Part shown: piece by piece, positions 17,028 through 26,322 of the stretch
Layout: each line of letters starts with the position of its first letter
Position numbering within the stretch: position 1 is the first letter of the stretch
Made by a program: the position numbers and the translations under genes
The notes under the pieces: generated by a model
What the model saw: the letters and a program-made list of their open reading frames with translations, nothing else
What the model was told of the DNA's origin: nothing
Database searches by the model: none
NCBI GenBank assembly: GCA_038109305.1
Contig: JAYNIR010000010.1
Location: forward strand, 1 to 64,000
DNA length: 64,000 bases
Source of the DNA: UBA1479 sp038109305
GTDB taxonomy: Bacteria; Pseudomonadota; Alphaproteobacteria; Rhodospirillales; Casp-alpha2
Reading direction: 5' to 3'

Positions 17028-18161
17028 ATGACACTGACGCCCGGCGATCCGCGCCTTTTGACCCCCGGCCCGCTGACCACTTCGGTCGAGACCAAGGAGG
17101 CCATGCTGCACGACTGGGGATCGCGCGATCAGGACTTTATCGACACCAACGCGCGGGTCCGCGCCAAGCTGTTGGAGATCGCAAATGCCGCCGACACCCA
17201 CGTCTGCGTGCCGCTGCAGGGCAGCGGCACCTTCGTGGTCGAGGCGACGCTCGGCACGCTGGTGCCCCGGGACGGCAAGGCGCTGATCCTGGTCAATGGC
17301 GCCTACGGCCACCGCATGGCGAAGATTTTGAAATACGCCGGGCGTGCGCACGAGGTTATGGAAACGCCGGAGGACTGCCCGCCGGATTCGGGCGCGCTGA
17401 AAGCCAAGCTGGCGGCGGACAAGGCCGTCACGCATGTGCTGGTCGTACATTGCGAAACCACGTCGGGCATCCTGAACCCGATCGGCGAAATTGCCGACGT
17501 GGTCAAAGCCGCCGGGCGGTCGCTCATCATCGACGCCATGAGCGCCTTCGGCGCCATTGCGCTGGACGCAACAAAGGTCCATTTCGATGCGGTCATGGCG
17601 TCATCCAACAAATGCCTCGAGGGCGTGCCGGGGCTCGGCTTCGCCCTCATCCGCCAATCGGTCCTGGAAACGTGCGACGGCAATGCGCATTCGCTGGCGC
17701 TCGACCTGTACGACCAGTGGCGGGCCATGGAAGGCAACGGGCAATGGCGTTTCACGCCGCCGACCCACGTGATTGCGTCGTTCGACTGCGCGATCCGGCA
17801 GTTCGAAGACGAAGGCGGCGTCGACGGCCGGTTCAAGCGGTATTCGGAAAACTGTCGCATCCTGATCGATGGCATGGCGAAGCTGGGGTTCGAAACATTG
17901 TTGTCCGACAACCTGCAGGCGCCGATCATCGTCACCTTCAAGATGCCGAAGGACCCGGCCTTCAAGTTCGAAGATTTTTATGACCGGGTGAAGGACCATG
18001 GATACGTGCTGTATCCCGGCAAGCTAACCGTTGCGCCGAGCTTCCGCGTCGGCTGCATCGGGCATTTGGGCGCGGACGACATGCGCGCGGCACTCCAGGC
18101 GATGACCGAAGTACTTGCCGACATGGGCGTCGAGAACGGCGCCGCGGCAGCGGCCGAGTAA
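17028..18161 (+). CDS. phnW: 2-aminoethylphosphonate--pyruvate transaminase PhnW
   Basis: This 377-residue class V aminotransferase moves the amino group of AEP to pyruvate, giving phosphonoacetaldehyde and alanine. It shows the family start LLTPGPLTTSVETKEAML, HDWGSRD, and the PLP lysine Lys195 in MASSNKCLEGVPGLGF. It leads a two-gene unit with the FAD/GcvT oxidoreductase 15 bp downstream. The product would feed phnY and phnA further on. Since pbfA is also present, the cell has two entries to phosphonoacetaldehyde. Confidence 0.93.
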   Translation: MTLTPGDPRLLTPGPLTTSVETKEAMLHDWGSRDQDFIDTNARVRAKLLEIANAADTHVCVPLQGSGTFVVEATLGTLVPRDGKALILVNGAYGHRMAKILKYAGRAHEVMETPEDCPPDSGALKAKLAADKAVTHVLVVHCETTSGILNPIGEIADVVKAAGRSLIIDAMSAFGAIALDATKVHFDAVMASSNKCLEGVPGLGFALIRQSVLETCDGNAHSLALDLYDQWRAMEGNGQWRFTPPTHVIASFDCAIRQFEDEGGVDGRFKRYSENCRILIDGMAKLGFETLLSDNLQAPIIVTFKMPKDPAFKFEDFYDRVKDHGYVLYPGKLTVAPSFRVGCIGHLGADDMRAALQAMTEVLADMGVENGAAAAAE

Positions 18162-18176
18162 TCGGGCGCCGACTGA

Positions 18177-20636
18177 ATGGCCAAGACGCTGCCGTCCCAA
18201 TGCGAAGTCGTCATCATCGGCGGCGGCGTCATCGGCTGTTCCATCGCCTATCACCTGGCCAAGGCCGGGATATCCGACACCATCATCCTTGAGCGGAAAA
18301 AACTGACATCCGGCACCACGTGGCACGCGGCGGGGCTGATCGGACAGCTGAAATCATCGGCGAACCTGACGAAACTCGGCAAGTACACGGCGGACCTTTA
18401 CCGCGAGCTTGAGGCCGAAACCGGCCAGGCGACGGGGCTGAAACAAAACGGTTCGGTCATCATGGCGCTGAGCGAAGGATGGATGGAGGAGCTGACGCGG
18501 AACGCCTCCATGGCCAAGGTGTTCGGCTTACACGTCGATGTCATCACGCCCGATGAAATTGCCGAACGATACCCCCTGGTCAAAACATCGGACGCGCGGG
18601 GCGGCATCTGGATTCCGTCGGACGGGCAGGCCAACCCGGCGGACGTGACCCTGGCCCTTGCGAAGGGGGCGCGCATGAACGGCGCAACCATTTTCGAAGA
18701 TGTCAAGGTCACCAAAATCATCAAGCAAGGACAGCGCGTCACCGGCGTCGAGACGGACCAGGGCGCCGTGATGGCGAAATGGATCGTCATCGCGACCGGC
18801 ATGTGGAGCCGAGACCTGGCGGCGACCGTCGGCGTCACCCTGCCGCTGCATGCGTGCGAACATTTTTACATCGTCACCGAGCCGATGGCCGAGGTCACCC
18901 CCGACCTGCCCGTGTTCCGGTGTTATGACGAACATGCCTATTACAAGGAAGACGCCGGCAAGATGCTGCTGGGCGCGTTCGAGCCCGTGGGCAAGCCCTG
19001 GGGCATGGGCGGCATCCCCGACGATTTCGAATTCGGCATCCTGCCCGACGACTTCGAACATTTCGAACCGATCCTGGAATTGGCCGTCAACCGCATGCCG
19101 GCGCTGGCGAACGCAGGCATTCAGACGTTTTTCAACGGGCCGGAAAGCTTCACCCCCGATGAAAAATACAACGTCGGCCCGCCCGCCGGGATCGACGGGT
19201 TGATGGTGGCGGCGGGGCTGAACTCCATCGGCATTCAATCGGCCGGCGGCGTCGGGAAGGTTCTCAGTTCGTGGATCAAGGACGGCCACCCGCCCATGGA
19301 TTTGTGGGATGTGGATGTACGCCGCAACATGCCGTTCACCGCCAATCGCCGGTTCCTCGCCGCCCGCATGGGTGAGGTTCTGGGCCGTCACTACGCCGTC
19401 CACTGGCCCAATAAGCAATACGAAACCGCCCGCGGCATCCGACGCTCACCGGTGCATGAACAACTGAAAGCGGCGGGCGCCTGCTTCGGCATGGCCGCCG
19501 GGTGGGAACGCGCCAACTGGTTCGCCCCCGACGGGGTCGAGCCCAAGTATGAGTACAGTTACGGCCGGCAGAACTGGTTCGAATATTCGGCCTGTGAACA
19601 TGCGGCCGCGCGCGAAGGCGCCGCGCTGTTCGACCTGACATCCTTCGCAAAGTTTTCGCTCGAAGGGCCGGACGCGGGCAAGGTTTTGAACCGCATTTCC
19701 GCCAATGATGTCGCCCGCGGCGTCACCGACGGCATGGGCCGTGCGGTCTATACCCAGTGGCTGAACGAGCGCGGCGGGATCGAGGCCGATCTGACCGTCA
19801 CGCAGGTGTCCGATGACAGATTCATGGTGCTGACGTCGGGATCGTCGCAAGTCCGGGACTTTCAATGGCTCCGTGACCACATCGGCGCAGGCGATCACTG
19901 CCACGCCACGGACGTGACGTCGGGATACGCAATCTTGGGTGTCATGGGGCCGAAATCCCGCGACGTGGTTCAGGCGCTGACGCCGGTGTCGCTCGCGAAT
20001 GCCGATTTCCCCTTCGGCGTCAGCCGCGAAATTGAAACCGCCATGGCCTTCGCGCGGGTAACGCGGATTTCCTACGCCGGCGAGCTGGGATTCGAGATCA
20101 TGATGCCGACGGAATTTGCCGCGCATATGTACGAAGCGATTGTCGAAGCGGGAAACCCCCACGGCCTCGTCCACGCCGGGATGCACGCGCTGAATTCGCT
20201 CCGCATCGAAAAAGCCTATCGTCACTGGGGCCATGACATTTCGGACGAGGAAACGCCACTTGAAGCCGGACTCGGCTTTGCCGTCGCCTGGGACAAACCG
20301 GGCGGCTTCATCGGGCGGGACGCCCTTTTGGCGCAGCGGGAAAAGGGTGTGTCCAAACGGCTGATGCAGTTCCTGGTCCGCGACCCGGATGTCATGCTGC
20401 ATCATAACGAGCCGATCCGGCGCGGCGATGAGATCGTCGGGCGGATCACATCGGGTATGTATGGCCATACGCTGGGCGGCGCGGTGGGCCTTGGTTACGT
20501 GAAGGTCCCGGCGGACGGGGCGGACAAAGCGCTCGACGCCTACGACTACGAGGTCGAGGTCGTCGGCGTACGGTACCCGGTGCAGGCGGCGTTAAAGCCC
20601 CTTTATGACGCGGCATCGAAGCGGCTCAAGGGTTGA
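18177..20636 (+). CDS. FAD-dependent dimethylglycine dehydrogenase-like oxidoreductase with GcvT domain
   Basis: This 819-residue protein has an N-terminal DAO-type FAD domain (IIGGGVIGCSIAYHLAKAG; TSGTTWHAAGL with the His that binds FAD covalently in relatives), a linker domain around residues 380-450 and a C-terminal GcvT/aminomethyltransferase domain from about 470. Relatives oxidise N-methyl groups of dimethylglycine or sarcosine and pass the carbon to tetrahydrofolate. Placed directly behind phnW, it probably demethylates or oxidises an N-methylated AEP before or instead of transamination; flavoproteins for N-methyl-AEP are known from such clusters. The exact substrate is inference. Confidence 0.82.
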   Translation: MAKTLPSQCEVVIIGGGVIGCSIAYHLAKAGISDTIILERKKLTSGTTWHAAGLIGQLKSSANLTKLGKYTADLYRELEAETGQATGLKQNGSVIMALSEGWMEELTRNASMAKVFGLHVDVITPDEIAERYPLVKTSDARGGIWIPSDGQANPADVTLALAKGARMNGATIFEDVKVTKIIKQGQRVTGVETDQGAVMAKWIVIATGMWSRDLAATVGVTLPLHACEHFYIVTEPMAEVTPDLPVFRCYDEHAYYKEDAGKMLLGAFEPVGKPWGMGGIPDDFEFGILPDDFEHFEPILELAVNRMPALANAGIQTFFNGPESFTPDEKYNVGPPAGIDGLMVAAGLNSIGIQSAGGVGKVLSSWIKDGHPPMDLWDVDVRRNMPFTANRRFLAARMGEVLGRHYAVHWPNKQYETARGIRRSPVHEQLKAAGACFGMAAGWERANWFAPDGVEPKYEYSYGRQNWFEYSACEHAAAREGAALFDLTSFAKFSLEGPDAGKVLNRISANDVARGVTDGMGRAVYTQWLNERGGIEADLTVTQVSDDRFMVLTSGSSQVRDFQWLRDHIGAGDHCHATDVTSGYAILGVMGPKSRDVVQALTPVSLANADFPFGVSREIETAMAFARVTRISYAGELGFEIMMPTEFAAHMYEAIVEAGNPHGLVHAGMHALNSLRIEKAYRHWGHDISDEETPLEAGLGFAVAWDKPGGFIGRDALLAQREKGVSKRLMQFLVRDPDVMLHHNEPIRRGDEIVGRITSGMYGHTLGGAVGLGYVKVPADGADKALDAYDYEVEVVGVRYPVQAALKPLYDAASKRLKG

Positions 20637-20699
20637 GCGACCGGGCTTCCGGCCCATTGACGCAATATCGATGTAACCTATTAATCGCATCGTTATTAA

Positions 20700-20708
20700 C
20701 GATTTGAC
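20700..20708 (+). promoter_or_regulatory. Phosphonate regulon box 4 (CGATTTGAC)
   Basis: CGATTTGAC preceded by TTATTAA and followed by ATATTTAT lies 81 bp before phnA. TTGACA is a perfect -35 sequence, but the hexamer 17 bp later (AGACAA) is a poor -10. Confidence 0.65.
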
Positions 20709-20789
20709 ATATTTATCATGCATTTAAGACAATTCGCCGAAATGGCGGCGGATTGCCGCCGGTTCGAAGCCAGTTCCGGGAATTTTTAA

Positions 20790-22043
20790 ATGCCGAACGC
20801 CCTCGCCCGCCCCGCCTCCGTCCAAGTCAACGACCGCACTTACGCCTGGCCGAAACAGCCGTTGGTCGTCGTCTGCATCGACGGGTCCGAACCCGATTAC
20901 ATCGAACAGGCGATCGCCGGCGGCCACATGCCGTTCCTGAAAAAGGCGCTGGAAACCGGATCGGACCTTCGGGCCGACTGCGTGGTGCCGAGCTTCACCA
21001 ACCCCAACAACCTGTCCATCGTCACCGGCCAGCCGCCCGCCGTGCACGGCATTTCCGGCAACTTCTTCCTTGATCCGGATACCGGCAAGGAAGTGATGAT
21101 GAACGATCCGAAGTTCCTGCGTACCGGCACCATCTTCAAGGCGTTTCACGACGCGGGCGCCAAGGTCGCCATCATCACCGCCAAGGACAAGCTGCGCCGG
21201 CTCTTGGGCCACGGGCTCGACTTTTCATCGGGCCGGGCTGTGTCGTTTTCGTCGGAAAAGGCCGATGAAACCACGATGGTCGAAAACGGCATCGCCGACG
21301 CGCAGCAAATGGTCGGAAGGCCCATCCCCGACGTTTATTCCGCCGACCTGTCGGAGTTTATTTTCGATGCCGGCGTCAAGCTGATGGACCGCATGCGCCC
21401 CGACCTGATGTACCTGTCGACCACCGATTACATCCAACACAAACACGCGCCGGGGACCCCCGTCGCCAACAAGTTCTACGCCATGATGGACACGTACTGG
21501 GCCATGCTGGACGCCCGCGGCGCGGTCCTGGCAATGACCGCCGACCACGGCATGAACGCAAAGTTCGGCAAAAACGGCAAGCCGGACGTGATTTACCTGC
21601 AGCAAGTCCTCGACGGCATGATCGGCAAGGACGCCGCCCGGGTCATCCTGCCGATCACCGATCCTTACGTTGTGCATCACGGGGCGCTTGGCTCGTTCGC
21701 GACCGTGTACCTGCCGAAGGGCGCGGACCAGACCACCGTCATCGCCGGGCTTTCGAACGTGCCGGGCATTCAAAAAGTTTATGACCGCGCCGCCGGTTGC
21801 CGGGAGTTCGAACTGCCCGAAGACCGGTTGGGCGACCTGATCGTGGTTTCCGAAAAGCACAAGGTGCTGGGCACGTCGTCGGACCGCCACGACCTGAGTC
21901 AGCTGAAGGAACCGCTCCGGTCCCACGGCGGCGTCACCGAACAGCGCGTGCCGCTGATCGTCACCCGGCCGACGGACCTGCCGGGCGGCCGCCGGCTTCG
22001 TAATTTTGACATTTTCGACGTGGCGCTCAACCACGCCGCCTGA
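20790..22043 (+). CDS. phnA: Phosphonoacetate hydrolase PhnA
   Basis: This 417-residue alkaline-phosphatase-superfamily enzyme cleaves the C-P bond of phosphonoacetate to acetate and phosphate, using two zinc ions. Metal and nucleophile positions are visible: Asp in VCIDGSEPDY, the Thr nucleophile in PSFTNPNN, Asp and His in TTDYIQHKH, Asp-His in MTADHGMN and His in RSHGGVTEQ. It is followed by phnY after 23 bp, the standard PhnA-PhnY pair. A regulon box precedes it. Confidence 0.93.
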   Translation: MPNALARPASVQVNDRTYAWPKQPLVVVCIDGSEPDYIEQAIAGGHMPFLKKALETGSDLRADCVVPSFTNPNNLSIVTGQPPAVHGISGNFFLDPDTGKEVMMNDPKFLRTGTIFKAFHDAGAKVAIITAKDKLRRLLGHGLDFSSGRAVSFSSEKADETTMVENGIADAQQMVGRPIPDVYSADLSEFIFDAGVKLMDRMRPDLMYLSTTDYIQHKHAPGTPVANKFYAMMDTYWAMLDARGAVLAMTADHGMNAKFGKNGKPDVIYLQQVLDGMIGKDAARVILPITDPYVVHHGALGSFATVYLPKGADQTTVIAGLSNVPGIQKVYDRAAGCREFELPEDRLGDLIVVSEKHKVLGTSSDRHDLSQLKEPLRSHGGVTEQRVPLIVTRPTDLPGGRRLRNFDIFDVALNHAA

Positions 22044-22066
22044 TCCGCCTGACCCAGGAGAGAGAA

Positions 22067-23521
22067 ATGGACGCTTCATCCCGCCCGATCATCAAGGAAA
22101 CCATGCGCATCGGCGGCCGCAAGGTCGATGCGCCGGACGCCATTGAGGTCCGCTACCCATACACCAACGAGGTCATCGGCACCGTTCCCGCCGGCAACGC
22201 GGAACATGCGCGCGAGGCCTTTGAAATCGCCGCTGCCTACAAACCCAAACTGACCCGCTATCAGCGCCAGCAGATACTGTTCCGCGCCGCCGAGCTGATC
22301 CGCGAACGGCGGGAAAAAATCGCCAATGTTCTGACCCTTGAACTCGGCATCTGCAAACAGCATTCGCTTTACGAAACCGGCCGGTCCTATGATGTGTTCA
22401 CGCTGGCCGGTCAGCTGGCGATCCTGGATGACGGGCAGATCTTTTCCTGCGATCTGACGCCGCACGGCAAATCGCGGAAAATTTTCACCAAGCGCGAGCC
22501 GGTCAACGCCATTTCGGCGATCACGCCGTTCAACCACCCGCTGAACATGGTCGCCCATAAGATCGCGCCGGCGATCGCGACCAACAACTGCATGGTCTGT
22601 AAACCGACGGAACTGACGCCGTTGACCGCGATCACGCTGGCCGAAATTTTGTACGAAGCCGGTCTGCCGCCGGAAATGTTCCAGATCGTCACCGGCATGC
22701 CCGAAGACATCGGCGACGAAATGGTCACCAACGAACACATTGACATCATCACTTTCACCGGCGGGGTCAAGGTCGGCAAGATGATCGCCGGTAAGGCCGG
22801 ATATAAGCGCGCCGCGCTGGAGCTGGGCGGCAACGATCCGCTGATCATCCTGAACGACCTGGACGACAAGGGGCTTGAAAAGGCGGCAGCCCTTGCCGTC
22901 GTCGGCGCGACCGCTAATTCGGGCCAGCGCTGCACCGCGATCAAGCGCATCCTGGTACAGGAAAGCGTCGCCGATAAATTCGTGCCGATGGTTCTGGACC
23001 GCGCCAAGGCGATCAAATTCGGCGATCCGGAAGACCCGGAAACGCAACTGGGCTGTGTCATCCACGACCGTGCGGCGGAAACGTTCGAACGCCGCGTTTA
23101 CGACGCCGAAAAACAAGGCGCCAAAGTGCTGTACGATCCGGGCCGTAACGGCGCGTTGTTACCGCCGATCGTCGTCGACCATGTGCCGCACGCCAGCGAA
23201 CTGGTGTTCGAGGAAACCTTTGGCCCCATCGTCCCCATCGTGCGGGTGCCCGACAACGACCGCGCCGTGATGGAAATTTCCAATTCGACGCCGTTCGGCC
23301 TGTCCGCCGGGGTCTGCACCAACCACCTGGACCGCATCACCGGGTTTATCGAAGGCCTGAACGTGGGCACGGTCAACATTTGGGAAGCGCCAGGTTACCG
23401 GATCGAAATGTCGCCCTTCGGGGGCATCAAGGACTCGGGCAACGGCGTCAAGGAAGGCGTCCTGGAAGCCATGAAGTTCTTCACCACCGTGAAGACCTGG
23501 TCGCTGCCTTGGCCGGAGTAA
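22067..23521 (+). CDS. phnY: Phosphonoacetaldehyde dehydrogenase PhnY
   Basis: This 484-residue ALDH oxidises phosphonoacetaldehyde to phosphonoacetate with NAD. The catalytic Cys is in ANSGQRCTAIKR and the Glu in LELGGNDPLII. AISAITPFNHPLNMVAHK is typical of the PhnY/lactaldehyde group. AGGAGAGAGAA precedes the ATG. Position between phnA and the Na/Pi transporter supports the call over a generic ALDH. Confidence 0.9.
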   Translation: MDASSRPIIKETMRIGGRKVDAPDAIEVRYPYTNEVIGTVPAGNAEHAREAFEIAAAYKPKLTRYQRQQILFRAAELIRERREKIANVLTLELGICKQHSLYETGRSYDVFTLAGQLAILDDGQIFSCDLTPHGKSRKIFTKREPVNAISAITPFNHPLNMVAHKIAPAIATNNCMVCKPTELTPLTAITLAEILYEAGLPPEMFQIVTGMPEDIGDEMVTNEHIDIITFTGGVKVGKMIAGKAGYKRAALELGGNDPLIILNDLDDKGLEKAAALAVVGATANSGQRCTAIKRILVQESVADKFVPMVLDRAKAIKFGDPEDPETQLGCVIHDRAAETFERRVYDAEKQGAKVLYDPGRNGALLPPIVVDHVPHASELVFEETFGPIVPIVRVPDNDRAVMEISNSTPFGLSAGVCTNHLDRITGFIEGLNVGTVNIWEAPGYRIEMSPFGGIKDSGNGVKEGVLEAMKFFTTVKTWSLPWPE

Positions 23522-23604
23522 CAGCCCGCACCGCAAACGGCCGGACCGCCGCGCCTGGATCAATTTCACGGCGTGGCGGCGGCGAGTAAGACCCGGCCAT
23601 AGGC

Positions 23605-25278
23605 ATGGAAACCATCATCCATATCGTCGGCGGCGTGGCGCTCCTGTTATGGGGCATCCGCATGGTCAGGACCGGGATCACCCGGTCTTACGGCGCGGCG
23701 CTCCGCAAGACGCTCGCGGAGGCGGCCGCCAACCGCGCCACCGCCGCTGTCGCCGGCCTGGGCGCAACGGCGATCCTGCAAAGCAGCACGGCGACGACGC
23801 TGATCGTCGCGTCGTTCGTCGGCCAGAACCTGATCGCCAGCGCCGCCGCACTCGCCATGGTGCTGGGCGCGGACCTGGGAAGCACCATCATCGTCCAGGC
23901 GCTGTCGCTCGATCTGGATGTCCTGAGCCCCATCCTGATCGCCGGCGGCACCTTCCTTTTCCTGTCGTCGGAAAACCGCAACCGGCGCGCCGTCGCCCGC
24001 GCCGTCATCGGGCTCGGCCTGATGCTGTTGTCGTTGCAGTTGATCAACCAGGCATCGGCGCCGCTGCGCGAGAACGAGGCGGTTTCGGTCATGTTCGGTC
24101 CGTTGACGGAAGAACCGTTGCTGGCCGTGCTGATCACCGCGCTGGTCACCTGGATGTCGCATTCCAGCGTGGCCGTGGTGTTGCTGGTCATGTCGCTGGC
24201 GTCGATCCAGGTCATCAACATGCAACTGGCGCTGGCCATGGTACTGGGCGCCAACCTGGGCGGCGGGCTGGTCGCCTGGGGCCTGACCGCCAAGGCCATT
24301 CCCGCCGTCCGGCGCGTGCCCGTCGGCAATTTGATCATGCGGGCCACGGGGGTGCTGATCGCCCTGCCGTTCGTGCCCTATGTGCAGCCCTATCTAGCGC
24401 AACTGGGCGATGCGCCGGAGCGTCTGGTCGCCAACTTCCACACCGGGTTCAACCTGGCGTTGGTCTGTCTGTTTCTTCCGTTTCTTGGGCCGGTCGATAA
24501 ACTCTGCCGCAGGTTGATCCGGGACGAAACGGCCGAGGACGACCCGGGCCGCCCGCGGTATTTGGACCACGGCGTCATGGACACGCCGTCGGTGGCGTTG
24601 ACCGCCGCGACGCGCGAAACGCTTCGCATGGGCGACGAGGTCAAGACCATGCTGCGCGGCACGCGAAAGGTGCTTGCGACCAACGACGGAGAGCTCCGCC
24701 GGCAGATCGAAGAAGCGGACGACGTGGTCGACCGGCTGAACGAGGCGATCAAACTTTACCTGACGCAATTGACCCAGGAAGAACTGGACAAGGCCGAAAG
24801 CCAGCGCAGCGTCGAAATCCTGAACTTCACCACCAACCTGGAACATGTCGGCGACATCATCGACAAAAATCTGATGGATCTGGCGGCCAAGAAAAACAAA
24901 GGCCGGATCAGTTTTTCCGCCGAAGGGCAGAAGGAATTGGACGATTTCCAGGACCGCATCCTGCAGAACCTGGACCTTGCGCTGCACGTCTTCGTTTCCG
25001 GGGACGGGGACGCGGCCCGCAGGCTGTTGGAAGAAAAGACCCGCATCCGCGACTTGGAAAGGGCCTATACGGACAGCCACTTCCGCCGGGTCGGCGAACG
25101 GCGGCCGGACACGCTCGATTCAAGCTCTCTGCATCTGGACGTTTTGCGCGACCTGAAGCGCATCAACAGCCACCTGACGTCGGCTGCCTACCCCATGCTG
25201 GAACGGGCGGGCGCGCTGGCCGACAGCCGCCTGATCGAACCCCACGGCACCCCGGCCAAGCCGCAGACATCTTCGTAA
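23605..25278 (+). CDS. Na/Pi cotransporter with PhoU-like domain
   Basis: This 557-residue member of the PNaS (NptA/YjbB) family has eight or so hydrophobic segments in residues 1-310, with the QSSTATT and SHSSVAV repeat motifs, and a cytoplasmic PhoU-like helical domain from about 345. Bacterial members of this type can export phosphate. Its place behind phnA-phnY makes sense: using phosphonate as carbon or nitrogen source releases surplus phosphate. The 83-bp gap after phnY shows no terminator, so it probably belongs to the operon. Confidence 0.85.
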   Translation: METIIHIVGGVALLLWGIRMVRTGITRSYGAALRKTLAEAAANRATAAVAGLGATAILQSSTATTLIVASFVGQNLIASAAALAMVLGADLGSTIIVQALSLDLDVLSPILIAGGTFLFLSSENRNRRAVARAVIGLGLMLLSLQLINQASAPLRENEAVSVMFGPLTEEPLLAVLITALVTWMSHSSVAVVLLVMSLASIQVINMQLALAMVLGANLGGGLVAWGLTAKAIPAVRRVPVGNLIMRATGVLIALPFVPYVQPYLAQLGDAPERLVANFHTGFNLALVCLFLPFLGPVDKLCRRLIRDETAEDDPGRPRYLDHGVMDTPSVALTAATRETLRMGDEVKTMLRGTRKVLATNDGELRRQIEEADDVVDRLNEAIKLYLTQLTQEELDKAESQRSVEILNFTTNLEHVGDIIDKNLMDLAAKKNKGRISFSAEGQKELDDFQDRILQNLDLALHVFVSGDGDAARRLLEEKTRIRDLERAYTDSHFRRVGERRPDTLDSSSLHLDVLRDLKRINSHLTSAAYPMLERAGALADSRLIEPHGTPAKPQTSS

Positions 25279-25330
25279 CGCAGGCGCGCGGGCCCACCCC
25301 AGGCGGCCCCGATGCACCCTGGGATCGCGA

Positions 25331-26293
25331 TTAGCAGAGTTCCGGAATGATCCAAAGCGGCTTTTCGCCGCGGCTGACGCGCTGCACGTTGTCAAAGGCG
25401 TTGCGCACCCGGGGCAGGTTGCTTTCGAACGTCGGGCCGGCCATGTGCGCGGACAGGATCACGTTGTCGAGCCCGAAAAACGGATGATCGGCCGGCGGCG
25501 GTTCCTGTTCGAACACATCCAGCCCCGCCGCCGCGATGGTGCCCTTGGTCAGCGCATCGTGCAGGGCAGCCTCGTCCACCACCGGCCCGCGGGCCGTGTT
25601 GACCAGGATGGCGGTTTCTTTCATTTCCGCCAGTTCCTTGGTGCTGATCATGTGGCGCGTCGCATCGTTAAGCGGCACGTGCAGGCTGATGATGTCCGAT
25701 TCCCGCAGCACTTCGCGAAGCAGGCGGAAGCGGACGCCCAGATCGTCCTCGTCTTTTTCGGTCAGACGCGCGGTATCGTAATAGATCACGTTCATGCCGA
25801 AGGCGAGCGCCAGACGCGCCGTCTTGGTGCCGATGGACCCGAGCCCGACGATGCCGCAGGTCTTGCCCTTCAGTTCATGCAGCTTAGGCGTTTCGTTACC
25901 GCGCCAGCGGCCCGCCGCCACGTTGGCGTGCTGAAAGATCAAGCGGCGGGATAACGCCAGCATCATCATCAGCGCGTGTTCGGAAACCGCCGTCGAATTG
26001 GCGCCGCCGTTGTTGCAGATGGGGACGCCGGCCTTCCGCGCGGCGGCGATATCGGCCTTGTCGTATCCGGCGCTCAAAAGCTGGATCAATTTCAGCTTCG
26101 GGCCTTTTTTGAAAAGGTCTGGTTTCACCAGCCCGTCGACAAACCCGACCAGATATTCCGCATCGCCGACGGCGGCGTCGAAACCGGCGCTGGGCGCTTC
26201 GGCAACGACAAGGTCAAAGCCCGCGGGCGTCATTTCCCGCGCCCGGTCGGCGGCGGCGGAAAACGGTGTGACGAAAATGATCTTCGGGTTCAT
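25331..26293 (-). CDS. D-2-hydroxyacid dehydrogenase
   Basis: This 320-residue NAD-dependent 2-hydroxyacid dehydrogenase has Rossmann CGIVGLGSIGTKTARLA, Arg in NTARGPVVDE, Glu in LDVFEQEPP and, in place of the usual HxGxxT, SAHMAGPTFES with the His kept. It ends a minus-strand series with the metallo-beta-lactamase protein and the acyl-CoA synthetase. It converges on the Na/Pi transporter gene. The substrate is unknown; it is not closely similar to the pbfA-operon dehydrogenase. Confidence 0.8.
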   Translation of the reverse strand: MNPKIIFVTPFSAAADRAREMTPAGFDLVVAEAPSAGFDAAVGDAEYLVGFVDGLVKPDLFKKGPKLKLIQLLSAGYDKADIAAARKAGVPICNNGGANSTAVSEHALMMMLALSRRLIFQHANVAAGRWRGNETPKLHELKGKTCGIVGLGSIGTKTARLALAFGMNVIYYDTARLTEKDEDDLGVRFRLLREVLRESDIISLHVPLNDATRHMISTKELAEMKETAILVNTARGPVVDEAALHDALTKGTIAAAGLDVFEQEPPPADHPFFGLDNVILSAHMAGPTFESNLPRVRNAFDNVQRVSRGEKPLWIIPELC

Positions 26294-26322
26294 GGTCTGC
26301 CTTTCCTTAAATGGCGCGGCCC

